Assembly (NCBI RefSeq): GCF_024606225.1
Contig: NZ_JAGRPU010000016.1
Span: 1-64,000, forward strand
DNA length: 64,000 nt
Reading direction: 5' to 3'
DNA from: Endozoicomonas sp. ISHI1
GTDB lineage: Bacteria; Pseudomonadota; Gammaproteobacteria; Pseudomonadales; Endozoicomonadaceae
Each line of letters begins with the position of its first letter. The first letter of the stretch is position 1. A program made the translations under genes and the position numbers. Shown one piece after another: positions 55,910 through 64,000 of this stretch. Below the pieces are notes generated by a model. That model saw only the letters and a list, made by a program, of their open reading frames with translations, did not search any database and was not told the DNA's origin.

Positions 55910-56878
55910 TCAGTCCAGGGGTCTGAAAAACCGCCTGACCTGAATCTGAAAACCATTACGCAGCCCCAGATACTGGGACTCACCTATTTCCAGACTTGCA
56001 TCCTGTGCCCAGCCATCAAGGTCTTCGACACTGAATCCAAGCCACAAATCGCCACAGGATTCCCGTACCCAATCCTGATTGTGACTGCTGAGTTCACTGA
56101 CCAGCATACTGCCACCCGGCTTCAACAGTCTTGAAACCCAGGTGAAGATACCGGAAGGGGTGGCTACATGGTGTAACACCATATTAGCCACTATGCAGTC
56201 AAACTGACCCTCCAGAGCACTAAGGGCTTCTATTTCTCCATGAATAAACTGGATGTTATTCAGGTTTCGCTCTTTTACCCTTTGTTGACTGATGGCCAGC
56301 ATTTCTCCGGAATTGTCCACAGCATAGACTCGCTGAAAACGCTCACTCAGCGTTGCCAGGAAATCGCCCTCTCCCGGCCCCAGCTCCATCACTTGCTGAT
56401 GGTCGGGCAATTCCGTTTTTTCCAGAACGTCAGCCACACATCGGGCATAGAGGTCATGATCAGCAATGAGTTCCTGATGCTGTCGAAACTGATTCACATT
56501 GCGGGCAAAAAATGCCATGGATTGTTCAGCTCTCTGACCTCTGACCTTCAACAGGCGTCGGGTCAGGGAAGACGACAACGACAGAGTGTCGACCGCTGAA
56601 AAAAGGGAGCGCATGACATCACTGCTGATCCTTTCCTGTGGGGGCAGAGCCCGACGGTAAAAAACGGTATTACCTTCCTTGCGGGTACTCACAAGTCCAG
56701 CCTGAGAGAGAACCTTGAGATGGTGACTCATGGCAGGCTGACGCATATCGAAGAGGCTGCTGAGTTCAAGCACCCCGAAAGAGTCTGTGCTTAGTACTCT
56801 CAGGATCTCTAGCCTCAGTACATCGCCATACGCTTTTCCCAGTGCGGCAAGCTGTTCGACTGATCCTGATTCTGACAC
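55910..56878 (-). CDS. ArsR-type regulator fused to SAM-dependent methyltransferase (SahR-like)
   Basis: The predicted 322-residue protein starts at GTG with AAGGAG seven bases upstream. Residues about 10-85 form a winged helix ([38 protein letters not shown]). Residues about 150-300 form a class I methyltransferase domain (motif [29 protein letters not shown]). This architecture next to metK fits SahR-type regulators of the methionine/SAM cycle, which respond to S-adenosylhomocysteine. The perfect palindrome at 56976-56997 is a candidate operator. Confidence 0.82.
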   Translation of the reverse strand: MSESGSVEQLAALGKAYGDVLRLEILRVLSTDSFGVLELSSLFDMRQPAMSHHLKVLSQAGLVSTRKEGNTVFYRRALPPQERISSDVMRSLFSAVDTLSLSSSLTRRLLKVRGQRAEQSMAFFARNVNQFRQHQELIADHDLYARCVADVLEKTELPDHQQVMELGPGEGDFLATLSERFQRVYAVDNSGEMLAISQQRVKERNLNNIQFIHGEIEALSALEGQFDCIVANMVLHHVATPSGIFTWVSRLLKPGGSMLVSELSSHNQDWVRESCGDLWLGFSVEDLDGWAQDASLEIGESQYLGLRNGFQIQVRRFFRPLD

Positions 56879-56975
56879 GCAAAACTCCTTACCGCTGCAC
56901 CGTTGACTTCTGGCAGACGACCAGAAGAATTCTACTCCGTCTATCTAAGGCGCAAGTCTAGCAAGCAGCACAATG

Positions 56976-56997
56976 TATATCAAAACTTTTTGATATA
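56976..56997. promoter_or_regulatory. 22-bp perfect palindrome, candidate SahR operator
   Basis: TATATCAAAA-CT-TTTTGATATA lies about 100 bases before the regulator start. The ATATCAAA...TTTGATAT form agrees with ArsR-family operators, and with what I recall of SahR motifs. Confidence 0.7.
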
Positions 56998-57162
56998 GAT
57001 GCTCAACATTCGGCGTGTAAACCATTGCTTTGTTTGTGTTGACCTGTTGTGTCGACTTATTACCGCCACACAGCAAATGAGTGCAAGGAATAACCCGGGA
57101 TGACTTCGCTGAATTTGTTTTGATTTCCTGTTGACCCTGACTTTGCTAAACAGTATTGGCCC

Positions 57163-57633
57163 TCAGTGCGCCAAGCCTACTGGATGGAACATAAACGGAT
57201 TGGTCGCTATCTCCGTGCTGGTGTCATGATTGATGGGCAATGCTACCCGACACGGGTGGAGGGCTGGAGAAAGACCAGTCCTTACCCGATTTTTATCGTT
57301 TTTCTCGCCATTGAGTGTTTCCCGGTCCGCCGCTTTCTGAATTTGGATTAAATCAAAAGAACCTGTCGGTCTGTGTGGAAGTTCCTTCGCGGGAATGACG
57401 ACCTCCTGATTAGCAACCATCATGATGTTGATTTTGAACTTCCAGGCGAAGAAGCGCTTGAGACGTTTACGCCCGGAGTCGATCCCGTTACCGTGCCCCA
57501 TAGTTTGGGCAATACGGGACAGGTTGACTGAACCCATCCGGATGAGGCCAAAAATAACCAGCGCAATAATACAGGATTGATGCCAGCCAGGAGAGGCTTT
57601 AAGATGCTTTGCCAGTAAATGGGTGCGTTGCAC
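57163..57633 (-). pseudogene. IS4-family transposase relic
   Basis: The first 65 or so residues (MQRTHLLAKHLKASPGWHQS, SVNLSRIAQTMGHGNGIDSG, RKRLKRFF) match the N-terminal region of IS4-family transposases. After AWKFKINIM the similarity is lost and the DDE catalytic core is absent, so the frame is a deletion remnant. The 37-bp element end at 57692-57728 lies just upstream, as expected for the left end of the element. Confidence 0.65.
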
Positions 57634-57691
57634 GAAAGGTGACTGCTTGAGGTAATGGGCTTGCAGAATACCTGCTATCGGACACCTATTT

Positions 57692-57728
57692 ACCCTTTCA
57701 TATCAAGCTTTGTCTCGAAATTGTCCCC
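57692..57728 (-). repeat. 37-bp element end, inverted copy of 43988-44024
   Basis: Perfect reverse complement of 43988-44024. It precedes the transposase relic and reaches to 50 bases before the next + strand gene, so it may contribute to that gene's leader. Confidence 0.8.
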
Positions 57729-57778
57729 TACAGAGAGAAATAACAGTTGTACTGACTTTTATCGCAGGAATCATGCTT

Positions 57779-58192
57779 ATGAATGAAAAAGTAATGACTC
57801 ATCAACAAAAAATTCAATTTTTCAGTGATGCTCTACACAATGTTTTAGCAAAGCATGACGCTTCTAAAGTCGCCGATTATTTTACGGATGATGCCGTCAT
57901 AATGATTAATGAAAGACGCATGGAGGGCTGCCAACAAATTTGCGAGCGATTACAGTGGATTAAAGAGCATACCCATGGCGTGGATATTTCTGTGCATCGG
58001 GTTTTTTTCAACGGTGACCGGGGGTTCGATCACCACACATCCAGAGTGACATCCAATGAGGGTACTACGGCCCTGTTCAAAATATTTGGCTATATAGAAA
58101 TGCGAGATAATAAAATATCGCGGTATGAAGATGTGACCGTTCAAATTGAAGGTGAAGAAGCCATGCATTTAGCGACATCTGTTCAACAATAA
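57779..58192 (+). CDS. NTF2-like (SnoaL-type) protein
   Basis: The predicted 137-residue protein has the NTF2-like alpha-beta barrel pattern: an N-terminal helix pair (FFSDALHNVLAKHDASKVADYF), TDDAVIMINERRMEGCQQI, and C-terminal strands ending RYEDVTVQI. Such domains bind small ligands or act as small isomerases and hydrolases; the role here is unknown. ATG at 57779 has AGGA nine bases before it; ATG at 57773 is the alternative. Confidence 0.72.
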   Translation: MNEKVMTHQQKIQFFSDALHNVLAKHDASKVADYFTDDAVIMINERRMEGCQQICERLQWIKEHTHGVDISVHRVFFNGDRGFDHHTSRVTSNEGTTALFKIFGYIEMRDNKISRYEDVTVQIEGEEAMHLATSVQQ

Positions 58193-58254
58193 ATCAAACT
58201 AATAGAAGGGAAATGACTCAGCCTCCTGTGATCAGGAGGCTGATAATGAAGTGA

Positions 58255-60180
58255 TCAGGCCGGGGTGACATGGGCGATCTTAATCGCGCTTTTCAGGCTG
58301 CGGCTCATACGCTTTATAACGGATTGTCTGATGCCTCCGGCATCGAGTCCACACTCGGCCAGTTGTTGTTTGTGACTGGCGGCCTCAACGTATTCATCCG
58401 GAATACCTAGCTGCATGACCGGCACATGGATGCCCTGCTCATTGAGGAACTCGGCAACGGCTGAGCCCGCTCCACCGGCAATACAGCCTTCTTCCAGTGT
58501 GACCAGAAGTTCATGTTCTTTGGCCAGTTGTCGAATGAGCTCTTTATCCAGCGGTTTAACGAAGCGCATGTTTGCGACAGTGGCGTTAAGTTCGTCAGCA
58601 GCTTCCAAGGCGTTCTCTAGCAGAGTGCCGAAAGAAAGAATGGCCACTTGTTGCCCCCGGCGGCGAACCTCGCCTTTACCAATGGTCATGGATTCGAGAC
58701 TTTCACTGATCGCTACACCGGGGCCGGTCCCTCTCGGGTAACGGACAGAAGCCGGCCCCTGATACTGATAACCTGTAGAGAGCATACGACGAGTTTCGTC
58801 TTCGTCGGAAGGCGTCATTACCAGCATTTCAGGCACGCAGCGCAAGTAAGCAATATCGTAGCAGCCACCATGAGTTGGGCCGTCTTCTCCAACCATACCT
58901 GCCCGGTCGATGGCAAAAAGGACGTTCAGCCTCTGAACTGCAACGTCATGAATTAGCTGGTCGTAAGCTCTTTGCAGGAAAGTAGAGTATATCGCGACGA
59001 CAGGTTTCATCCCCTCACAAGCCATACCGGCAGCCAGAGTTACCGCGTGCTGTTCGGCAATAGCAACATCAAAGTAGCGATCCGGATAGCGATCGGCAAA
59101 GCGAATCAGGTCCGAGCCTTCGCACATGGCTGGGGTAATACCTACCAGTTTGTCGTCTTTTGCTGCCATATCGCACAGCCATTGACCAAAGATATTACAA
59201 TACTTGGGCTTTTTAGGGAGCCCGGGTTTTTCTCCACTGACTCTAGTGCTTGGTTCCAGCTTGGTGATGGCGTGATAACCAATAGGGTCTTTTTCTGCAG
59301 GTGTGAAGCCTTTACCCTTGCGGGTTACCACGTGCAGAAATTGAGGGCCGTCCAGATCTTTAAGGTTGTCAAGAGTGTGTAGCAGCATGGGTAGGTCATG
59401 GCCGTCAATAGGGCCAAAATAATTAAAGCCCATTTCTTCGAACAGGGTACCGGGAATGATCATTCCCTTCATGTGCTCCTCAGTTCTGCGAGCCAGTTCC
59501 CAGGCATGGGGAATGCCATTAAGCACTTTCTTGCTGCCTTCCCGAATATGGTGGTAGGTCCTGCTGGATAAGATTTTGGTCAAATAGTTTGACAAACCGC
59601 CTACGCTTTTTGAAATGGACATGTCGTTGTCGTTCAAAATAACCAGCATGTTGGCCTTGAGGTCTGCAGCATGGTTCATGGCTTCATAAGCCATCCCGGC
59701 CGTCATGGAACCATCGCCAATCACTGCAACCGTGCGTCGTTTTTCTCTCTTCAGCCGGGCGCTGGTAGCCATGCCCAGTGCGGCACTGATAGAAGTGCTG
59801 GAGTGACCCACGCCAAAGGTATCAAACTCACTTTCTTCTCTTTTTGGAAATGCAGCCAGACCGTCTTTCTGGCGTAGGGTGTCCATTTTGTTTTTGCGGC
59901 CAGTGAGTATCTTATGGGGGTAGGTCTGGTGGCCCACATCCCATATCAGACGATCATGGGGAGTATCGAAGAGGTAGTGCAGGGCGACAGTCAGCTCAAC
60001 AACACCCAGCCCGGCACCAAAATGTCCACCCACCTGACCGACCGAGTAAAGCAGAAATTCTCTGAGTTCCCGGGCCAGCCGGGGCAGATCTGATCTATCA
60101 AGTTGGCGCAGCTGGTCAGGAGTATCGACCTGATCTAACAAGGGAGTATCAGGCTTTGTCTTGGGTATTTCGTGAAACAT
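58255..60180 (-). CDS. dxs: 1-deoxy-D-xylulose-5-phosphate synthase
   Basis: The predicted protein has 641 residues from the ATG at 60180. It condenses pyruvate and glyceraldehyde-3-phosphate using thiamine diphosphate, the first step of the MEP isoprenoid pathway. Visible are [19 protein letters not shown], the TPP motif [17 protein letters not shown] to LNDNDMSIS, and the transketolase-type [12 protein letters not shown]. The start agrees with homologs ([16 protein letters not shown]). ATGs at 60210 and 60228 are in frame and lie in or beside a strong hairpin, so translation may begin there instead. Confidence 0.95.
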   Translation of the reverse strand: MFHEIPKTKPDTPLLDQVDTPDQLRQLDRSDLPRLARELREFLLYSVGQVGGHFGAGLGVVELTVALHYLFDTPHDRLIWDVGHQTYPHKILTGRKNKMDTLRQKDGLAAFPKREESEFDTFGVGHSSTSISAALGMATSARLKREKRRTVAVIGDGSMTAGMAYEAMNHAADLKANMLVILNDNDMSISKSVGGLSNYLTKILSSRTYHHIREGSKKVLNGIPHAWELARRTEEHMKGMIIPGTLFEEMGFNYFGPIDGHDLPMLLHTLDNLKDLDGPQFLHVVTRKGKGFTPAEKDPIGYHAITKLEPSTRVSGEKPGLPKKPKYCNIFGQWLCDMAAKDDKLVGITPAMCEGSDLIRFADRYPDRYFDVAIAEQHAVTLAAGMACEGMKPVVAIYSTFLQRAYDQLIHDVAVQRLNVLFAIDRAGMVGEDGPTHGGCYDIAYLRCVPEMLVMTPSDEDETRRMLSTGYQYQGPASVRYPRGTGPGVAISESLESMTIGKGEVRRRGQQVAILSFGTLLENALEAADELNATVANMRFVKPLDKELIRQLAKEHELLVTLEEGCIAGGAGSAVAEFLNEQGIHVPVMQLGIPDEYVEAASHKQQLAECGLDAGGIRQSVIKRMSRSLKSAIKIAHVTPA

Positions 60181-60211
60181 GTTTGCTCGCGGTCCAGGCC
60201 TCTCAGCCATA

Positions 60212-60273
60212 AAAAGCGACCCTTTCATGGGAATCGATCATAAAAGCCAGTTTCCTGGTCCCGGGTCGCTTTT
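60212..60273 (-). promoter_or_regulatory. Structured dxs leader hairpin with terminator-like end
   Basis: On the minus strand AAAAGCGACCC (60273-60263) pairs perfectly with GGGTCGCTTTT (60222-60212), followed by another T and ATG at 60210. Inside lies a CCAG-GAAA-CTGG tetraloop hairpin. The 3' arm contains the AAAGGG ribosome-binding site for the 60210 start. Confidence 0.6.
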
Positions 60274-60287
60274 CGAAAATTCGACGT

Positions 60288-60354
60288 CGTCCCTCATTCA
60301 CCACAACTTGCACGGGACGGAAAGGGGAAACCTTGATGTTTCCGGCAGTTTGCC
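60288..60354 (-). other. Cluster of small hairpins between ispA and dxs
   Basis: Three consecutive perfect stems: CGTCCC/GGGACG (60288-60319), GGAAAC/GTTTCC with a 6-base loop (60326-60343), and GGCA/TGCC (60344-60354). They do not match the TPP riboswitch consensus by eye. No gene was found in 60274-60544. Confidence 0.4.
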
Positions 60355-60544
60355 AGGTTTGAGGGTATCGAAGCCTGACAGCGTCGTAACACAGTCATGA
60401 GAGACTGATACCACTCTTGGCTCTTCTCAATAGGCGAAGAATGATAACAGTAAATGTCATCAGTGAATTATAGGATTGTACCTGAACAGTAGGTTTTTTC
60501 TATGGCAATGCTGAAGATAAGCTACGTAATGATATTACATCGAA

Positions 60545-61432
60545 TCAATGAGATCTCTGGATGACGTACTTTGCCATTTGCCTGAGGATAATGGCCTGAT
60601 CCCCGAAGCTTTCGAGGGAGCAAATCGCCTGGTGACAGAGCGAGCTGGCGAGTTCTCTGGCACCCTGCAATCCCATAAGGGATACATAGGTGGGCTTATC
60701 CAGAGCCAGATCTGCCCCTTGTTGCTTACCCAGTACTTCGGTGTCGGCGGTGACGTCAAGAATGTCATCCTGAACCTGAAAAGCCAGACCAATGGCGTCT
60801 GCATAGCGAATAAGTTGGTTCAGTTGTTCTGTTTCGACTTTGCCACTTGAAAGTGCGCCCATGACAACACTGGCGCGAATCAGTGCCCCGGTTTTGTGGC
60901 TGTGCATTAATTGCAGTTGTTCCTGATTCAATGGACTGCCTACAGAGTTCAGGTCCATGGATTGGCCACCGCACATACCCCCATGGCCAGAAGCACGGGC
61001 CAGTTCCCTGATCAGTTGCAGGCAGACAGGAGCGGGTAATTCGTGATGGCTTGAAGCCAGTACTTCAAATGCCAGAGTTTGCAGAGCATCACCTGCAAGA
61101 GTGGCAGTGGCCTCATCAAAAGCTTTGTGGCAGGTGGGTTTGCCTCTTCGAAGATCATCATCATCCATCGCTGGAAGATCATCATGCACCAGGGAGTACG
61201 CGTGGACGAGCTCTACAGCGCAGGCAGCAGGGTCCGCCTGAGTCTGATCGCCACCTACGGCTTCAGAGGCAGCATAAACCAGAATCGGTCGAATACGTTT
61301 GCCACCGTTAAAAACAGAATAGGACATCGCCTCAACCAGCCTTTCACTGACGTGACTGATGTCGGGAAGATGATTTTTGAGCTGCTCATCAACGCGGTTT
61401 TGACAACCCTTGATGTATTCCAGCAGAGTCAT
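60545..61432 (-). CDS. ispA: Farnesyl diphosphate synthase
   Basis: The predicted 295-residue prenyltransferase has the first aspartate-rich motif in LVHDDLPAMDDDDLRRGKP and the second in FQVQDDILDVTAD. It condenses DMAPP/GPP with IPP to give farnesyl diphosphate for quinones and undecaprenyl phosphate. It follows xseB by three bases, the classic xseB-ispA-dxs order, but the gap to dxs here is over 300 bases. Confidence 0.95.
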   Translation of the reverse strand: MTLLEYIKGCQNRVDEQLKNHLPDISHVSERLVEAMSYSVFNGGKRIRPILVYAASEAVGGDQTQADPAACAVELVHAYSLVHDDLPAMDDDDLRRGKPTCHKAFDEATATLAGDALQTLAFEVLASSHHELPAPVCLQLIRELARASGHGGMCGGQSMDLNSVGSPLNQEQLQLMHSHKTGALIRASVVMGALSSGKVETEQLNQLIRYADAIGLAFQVQDDILDVTADTEVLGKQQGADLALDKPTYVSLMGLQGARELASSLCHQAICSLESFGDQAIILRQMAKYVIQRSH

Positions 61433-61435
61433 GGA

Positions 61436-61678
61436 TTATTCGCCTTCTGTCGGATCGAAAGGGCGGGTTTCCAAATGGCCCTGATTTTCCAGAAGCTGCT
61501 GGACTCTCTGTTCTGCTTCAGTCAGCGCTTTCTGACATTCACGTGTCAGCTTTACCCCTTTTTCAAAGGCTTTCAGAGACGCTTCCAGTGTCATATCACC
61601 GGACTCCATTTGCTGAACCAGTGCATCCAATTCTGTGAGCGACTGCTCAAAGGCAAAGCCCTGCTTTTTTTCCGGCAT
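61436..61678 (-). CDS. xseB: Exodeoxyribonuclease VII small subunit
   Basis: The predicted 80-residue protein from the ATG at 61678 (AAAGG upstream; typical length and start for the family). It contains the helical XseB core FEQSLTELDALVQQMESGD and LEASLKAFEKGVKLTRECQ. With XseA it degrades single-stranded DNA. Longer in-frame upstream starts are unsupported. Confidence 0.93.
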   Translation of the reverse strand: MPEKKQGFAFEQSLTELDALVQQMESGDMTLEASLKAFEKGVKLTRECQKALTEAEQRVQQLLENQGHLETRPFDPTEGE

Positions 61679-61896
61679 GCTTAGAAACCTTTTCCATTGA
61701 CTTGGTGAGGGAATACCTGCCTTCAGGATGACCTTTGTCAGCCAGAGTGCTTCAGTGCATGGCAAAAAAGGACGGTACTCACCCGGATAAATTAAAACGG
61801 GCTCAAGCATACCACAAATTCAGGTTGGGGCGGGTTCTGGCAACACGGGAGGGTGACATGTGCGGGGGCAGAGAGATTGTAAATAGTGTTTTCAAA

Positions 61897-61927
61897 GGAA
61901 AAACAGGCCGAGCGGATGGCTCGGCCT
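61897..61927 (-). terminator. Intrinsic terminator of the symporter gene
   Basis: On the minus strand AGGCCGAGC and GCTCGGCCT form a perfect 9-bp stem with a CATCC loop, followed by GTTTTT, ten bases past the stop. Confidence 0.9.
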
Positions 61928-61936
61928 CATTGGGTG

Positions 61937-63409
61937 TTATTCAGTGGCCGGTCGAACGTCGGCTTCCGGGATAGGGCAAGATTGAGCTTCGCCAGCATTA
62001 TGTTCCTGCCACACGTCCTTATCCATGGTCTTGTCCAGGAATGGGAACTTCTTGCGGTTAAATACCGGTACAACGCCGTCAGCAATTTGATCGTCAAAGT
62101 CTTTCAGAACTTTTACGACGATACCTGACAGTAGCAGAATAGCCGTAATGTTGATCAGCGCCATAGTACCCATAGACAGATCAGCGAAAGCCCATACGGT
62201 AGGCAGGTTGCCAACAGAACCCCAGAACACCATGACCAGGACGGCCAGACGATAAATCATCAGCAGAGTCTTGCTGTTTTTAATGAACAGCAGGTTAGAT
62301 TCACCATAATAGTAGTTGGCGATGATGGAGGTGAAAGCAAACAGCAGGATGGCTAATGCAACCAGATGTCCACCCCATGGTCCTATCTCACTGGACAGGG
62401 CTGCCTGAGTCAATGCAACGCCGGTCAGGCCACTGCCCGGTTCCAGCATACCAGACACCAGTATAATGGCAGCCGTGGCTGTGCACACGACAATGGTGTC
62501 CATAAACACCCCCAGCATGCCCATCATGCCCTGACTAACCGGGTGAGTGGAGTGTGCAGTCGCTGCAGCATTAGGTGCGCTGCCCATACCGGCTTCGTTG
62601 GAGAACAGGCCACGCTTGATACCTTGCATCATAGCCTGGGAAACCATGTAGCCGACACCGCCACCCATGGCGGTTTCAAGACCAAAAGCACTCTTGAAAA
62701 TCAGGGTGAATACAGCCGGTAGTTCAGGGATATTCATGGCCACTATAACAACCGCCACAGCCAGATAGCCCACAGCCATAAATGGCACAATCATTTCAGC
62801 GACTTTGGCGATGGAACGAATGCCACCAAAGATGATGATGCCGCTGGCCATTACCAGTCCGATGCCAATGTATTCAGGAGCAATGTTATAACCCGTGAAA
62901 GCGGCTGCAATAGAATTGGACTGAACGCTGTTGAAAGCAAATCCGAACGCAATAATCAGAGAGATAGAGAAAGCAATGCCCATCCAGCGCTGACCCAGTG
63001 CTTTCTGCATGTAGTACGCAGGACCTCCGCGATAAGTGCCATCACCATTGTTTGTTTTGTAGATTTGGGCGAGGGTGTTTTCGGCAAAACTGGTAGCCAT
63101 ACCCAATAGGGCAATAAGCCACATCCAGAAGATGGCACCGGGTCCACCCAAATAAATAGCAACGGCAACACCGGCGATGTTACCGGTACCAATTCGGGCC
63201 GCAAGACTGGTGCAGAATGCCTGGAATGGAGAAATATGAAGGTCGGAATGAGTTCTGCGGCTACCCATCATGGTTCTGGCAGCCAGACCGAAGCGACGGA
63301 TTTGTACGAAACGTGTACGAATGGTGAATAAAATACCGGCTCCAAGCAGCAGGTAAATCAGGATACTCCCCCAAAGAAGATTGTTTGATGCAGAGATAAA
63401 ATCGTTCAT
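61937..63409 (-). CDS. Alanine/glycine:sodium symporter (AGCS family)
   Basis: The predicted 490-residue inner-membrane protein has about ten membrane segments and the AGCS signatures (AFCTSLAARIGTGNIAGVAV; YRGGPAYYM; GIKRGLFSNEAGMGSAPNAA given as NEAGMGSAPNAAA). It imports alanine or glycine with sodium, fitting a marine lifestyle. Single-gene unit with AGGAAG before the start and a strong terminator after the stop. Confidence 0.92.
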   Translation of the reverse strand: MNDFISASNNLLWGSILIYLLLGAGILFTIRTRFVQIRRFGLAARTMMGSRRTHSDLHISPFQAFCTSLAARIGTGNIAGVAVAIYLGGPGAIFWMWLIALLGMATSFAENTLAQIYKTNNGDGTYRGGPAYYMQKALGQRWMGIAFSISLIIAFGFAFNSVQSNSIAAAFTGYNIAPEYIGIGLVMASGIIIFGGIRSIAKVAEMIVPFMAVGYLAVAVVIVAMNIPELPAVFTLIFKSAFGLETAMGGGVGYMVSQAMMQGIKRGLFSNEAGMGSAPNAAATAHSTHPVSQGMMGMLGVFMDTIVVCTATAAIILVSGMLEPGSGLTGVALTQAALSSEIGPWGGHLVALAILLFAFTSIIANYYYGESNLLFIKNSKTLLMIYRLAVLVMVFWGSVGNLPTVWAFADLSMGTMALINITAILLLSGIVVKVLKDFDDQIADGVVPVFNRKKFPFLDKTMDKDVWQEHNAGEAQSCPIPEADVRPATE

Positions 63410-63705
63410 AGTACTTCCTGATTATTAATATGATATTTAGTTTGTTTGTTTTTATTTCCATATAAAATAGATGAATAAACGATGACGAATAAGTACAAAC
63501 ACTGCCTGCCCGAGTCATAGCAAATTAAGAAATAACAATCGTTTAGGACGCGGTTGCAAACGTAGCGAAAAAGCGCAGTTTACAGCGAGTAAATGAGCAT
63601 TTTGAGCCACTTTTTAACGCCGTATCGGCGAAGCGTTGCACTTTTGCGACAGGCTCCCGGAGGTTCGGGTGAAACTGCGGCCATGAGTCAGCAGCAGGAT
63701 AAACC

Positions 63706-64000
63706 TCACCATTGCAAGACTGCCTGTTCAAAAGACCTGCTGAATGCATCAGCCGGGCTTGTTATAACGCCCATCCTCATAAACTGTGGGTCGACAAAGA
63801 TTGCATCGACCGCACTGTCCCTGGTATCAATCATTCCCGTACCGGCTTCTTCTCCTTCCATCATCGCAACAAGAAAATTCTGCTCAACGCTATCCATAAA
63901 ATTCTCAGAGTTAGAGCCTTCAGTCCAGAGAGTCAAAGCTTCATCACTGTAATGACCGGCATTGAGAAAGTATCGCCAGATTACGAAGTTCAAAAGCTCT
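63706..64000 (-). CDS. Partial GNAT-like protein at the window edge
   Basis: The frame stays open to the window end. It reads WRYFLNAGHYSDEALTLWT, FLVAMMEGEEAGTGMI and VDAIFVDPQFMRMGV. The last segment resembles the acetyl-CoA-binding strand-loop of GNAT acetyltransferases (FVxPxxxxxGxG) but the sequence after it (ITSPADAFSRSFEQAV) does not keep the usual helix, and the protein stops soon, so the gene may be truncated at its 3' end. Confidence 0.45.
   Translation of the reverse strand, partial: ELLNFVIWRYFLNAGHYSDEALTLWTEGSNSENFMDSVEQNFLVAMMEGEEAGTGMIDTRDSAVDAIFVDPQFMRMGVITSPADAFSRSFEQAVLQW

Noticed and set aside
60270-60460. TPP riboswitch before dxs (a TPP-dependent enzyme)
   Set aside because: The conserved CUGAGA and ACCUGAU segments of the TPP riboswitch are not present; only unassigned hairpins are seen.
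63543-63749. Open frame of 68 codons on the minus strand
   Set aside because: Low-complexity ending (LRFFATFATAS), overlaps the GNAT-like remnant, and lacks a ribosome-binding site; more likely part of a dispersed repeat.

Overview
The window looks like the chromosome of a host-associated marine gammaproteobacterium of the Oceanospirillales type, probably Endozoicomonas or a close relative. This is inferred from the housekeeping genes (glmU-glmS, metK with an ArsR-methyltransferase, xseB-ispA-dxs, rfaH, dsbB) and from the large load of eukaryote-like repeat proteins. No tRNA, rRNA or CRISPR array was recognised.

Region 1 (1-30.2 kb) is one same-strand tandem array of 16 paralogous genes. Fourteen are intact, one is frameshifted and one is truncated. 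Each encodes an F-box-like segment, a conserved helical linker, and 9 (10 in the first two copies) WD40-like repeats of about 44 residues. Nearly every copy has its own conserved promoter (-35 TTGAAT/TTTAAT-like, 17-18 bp, -10 TAAATA-like). Three small coiled-coil genes sit inside or at the end of the array, two of them beside damaged copies. The array looks like a diversifying family of candidate host-directed F-box adaptor proteins and is the most notable content here.

Region 2 (30.6-32.2 kb) is a decayed IS607-type element (serine recombinase plus broken TnpB) at the edge of the array. Region 3 (32.4-41.1 kb) holds comM followed by a 2-aminoethylphosphonate (AEP) uptake and degradation locus: phnW, divergent phnR, a phosphonatase-like hydrolase, and the transporter phnS2-phnT2-phnU2. 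Three palindromic sites of the TGGT-N4-ACCA type probably bind PhnR.

Region 4 (41.1-44.3 kb) holds a rimK-like ligase and an aspartoacylase-family zinc enzyme, lying between the true 3' end of phnU2 and a degenerate second copy of that end. It also holds a small secreted coiled-coil protein and transposon relics, including a 232-bp element with 15-bp inverted repeats.

Region 5 (44.3-64 kb) is mostly housekeeping: glmS and glmU, a TrmB-type regulator, a glycine-rich membrane protein, dsbB, rfaH coupled to an alpha/beta hydrolase, an orphan ModA-like protein, pgk, metK with its SAH-responsive-type regulator and a 22-bp palindrome, an IS4-like relic, an NTF2-like protein, dxs (with an unusual structured leader), ispA, xseB and a sodium:alanine-type symporter. 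A GNAT-like fragment runs off the right edge.
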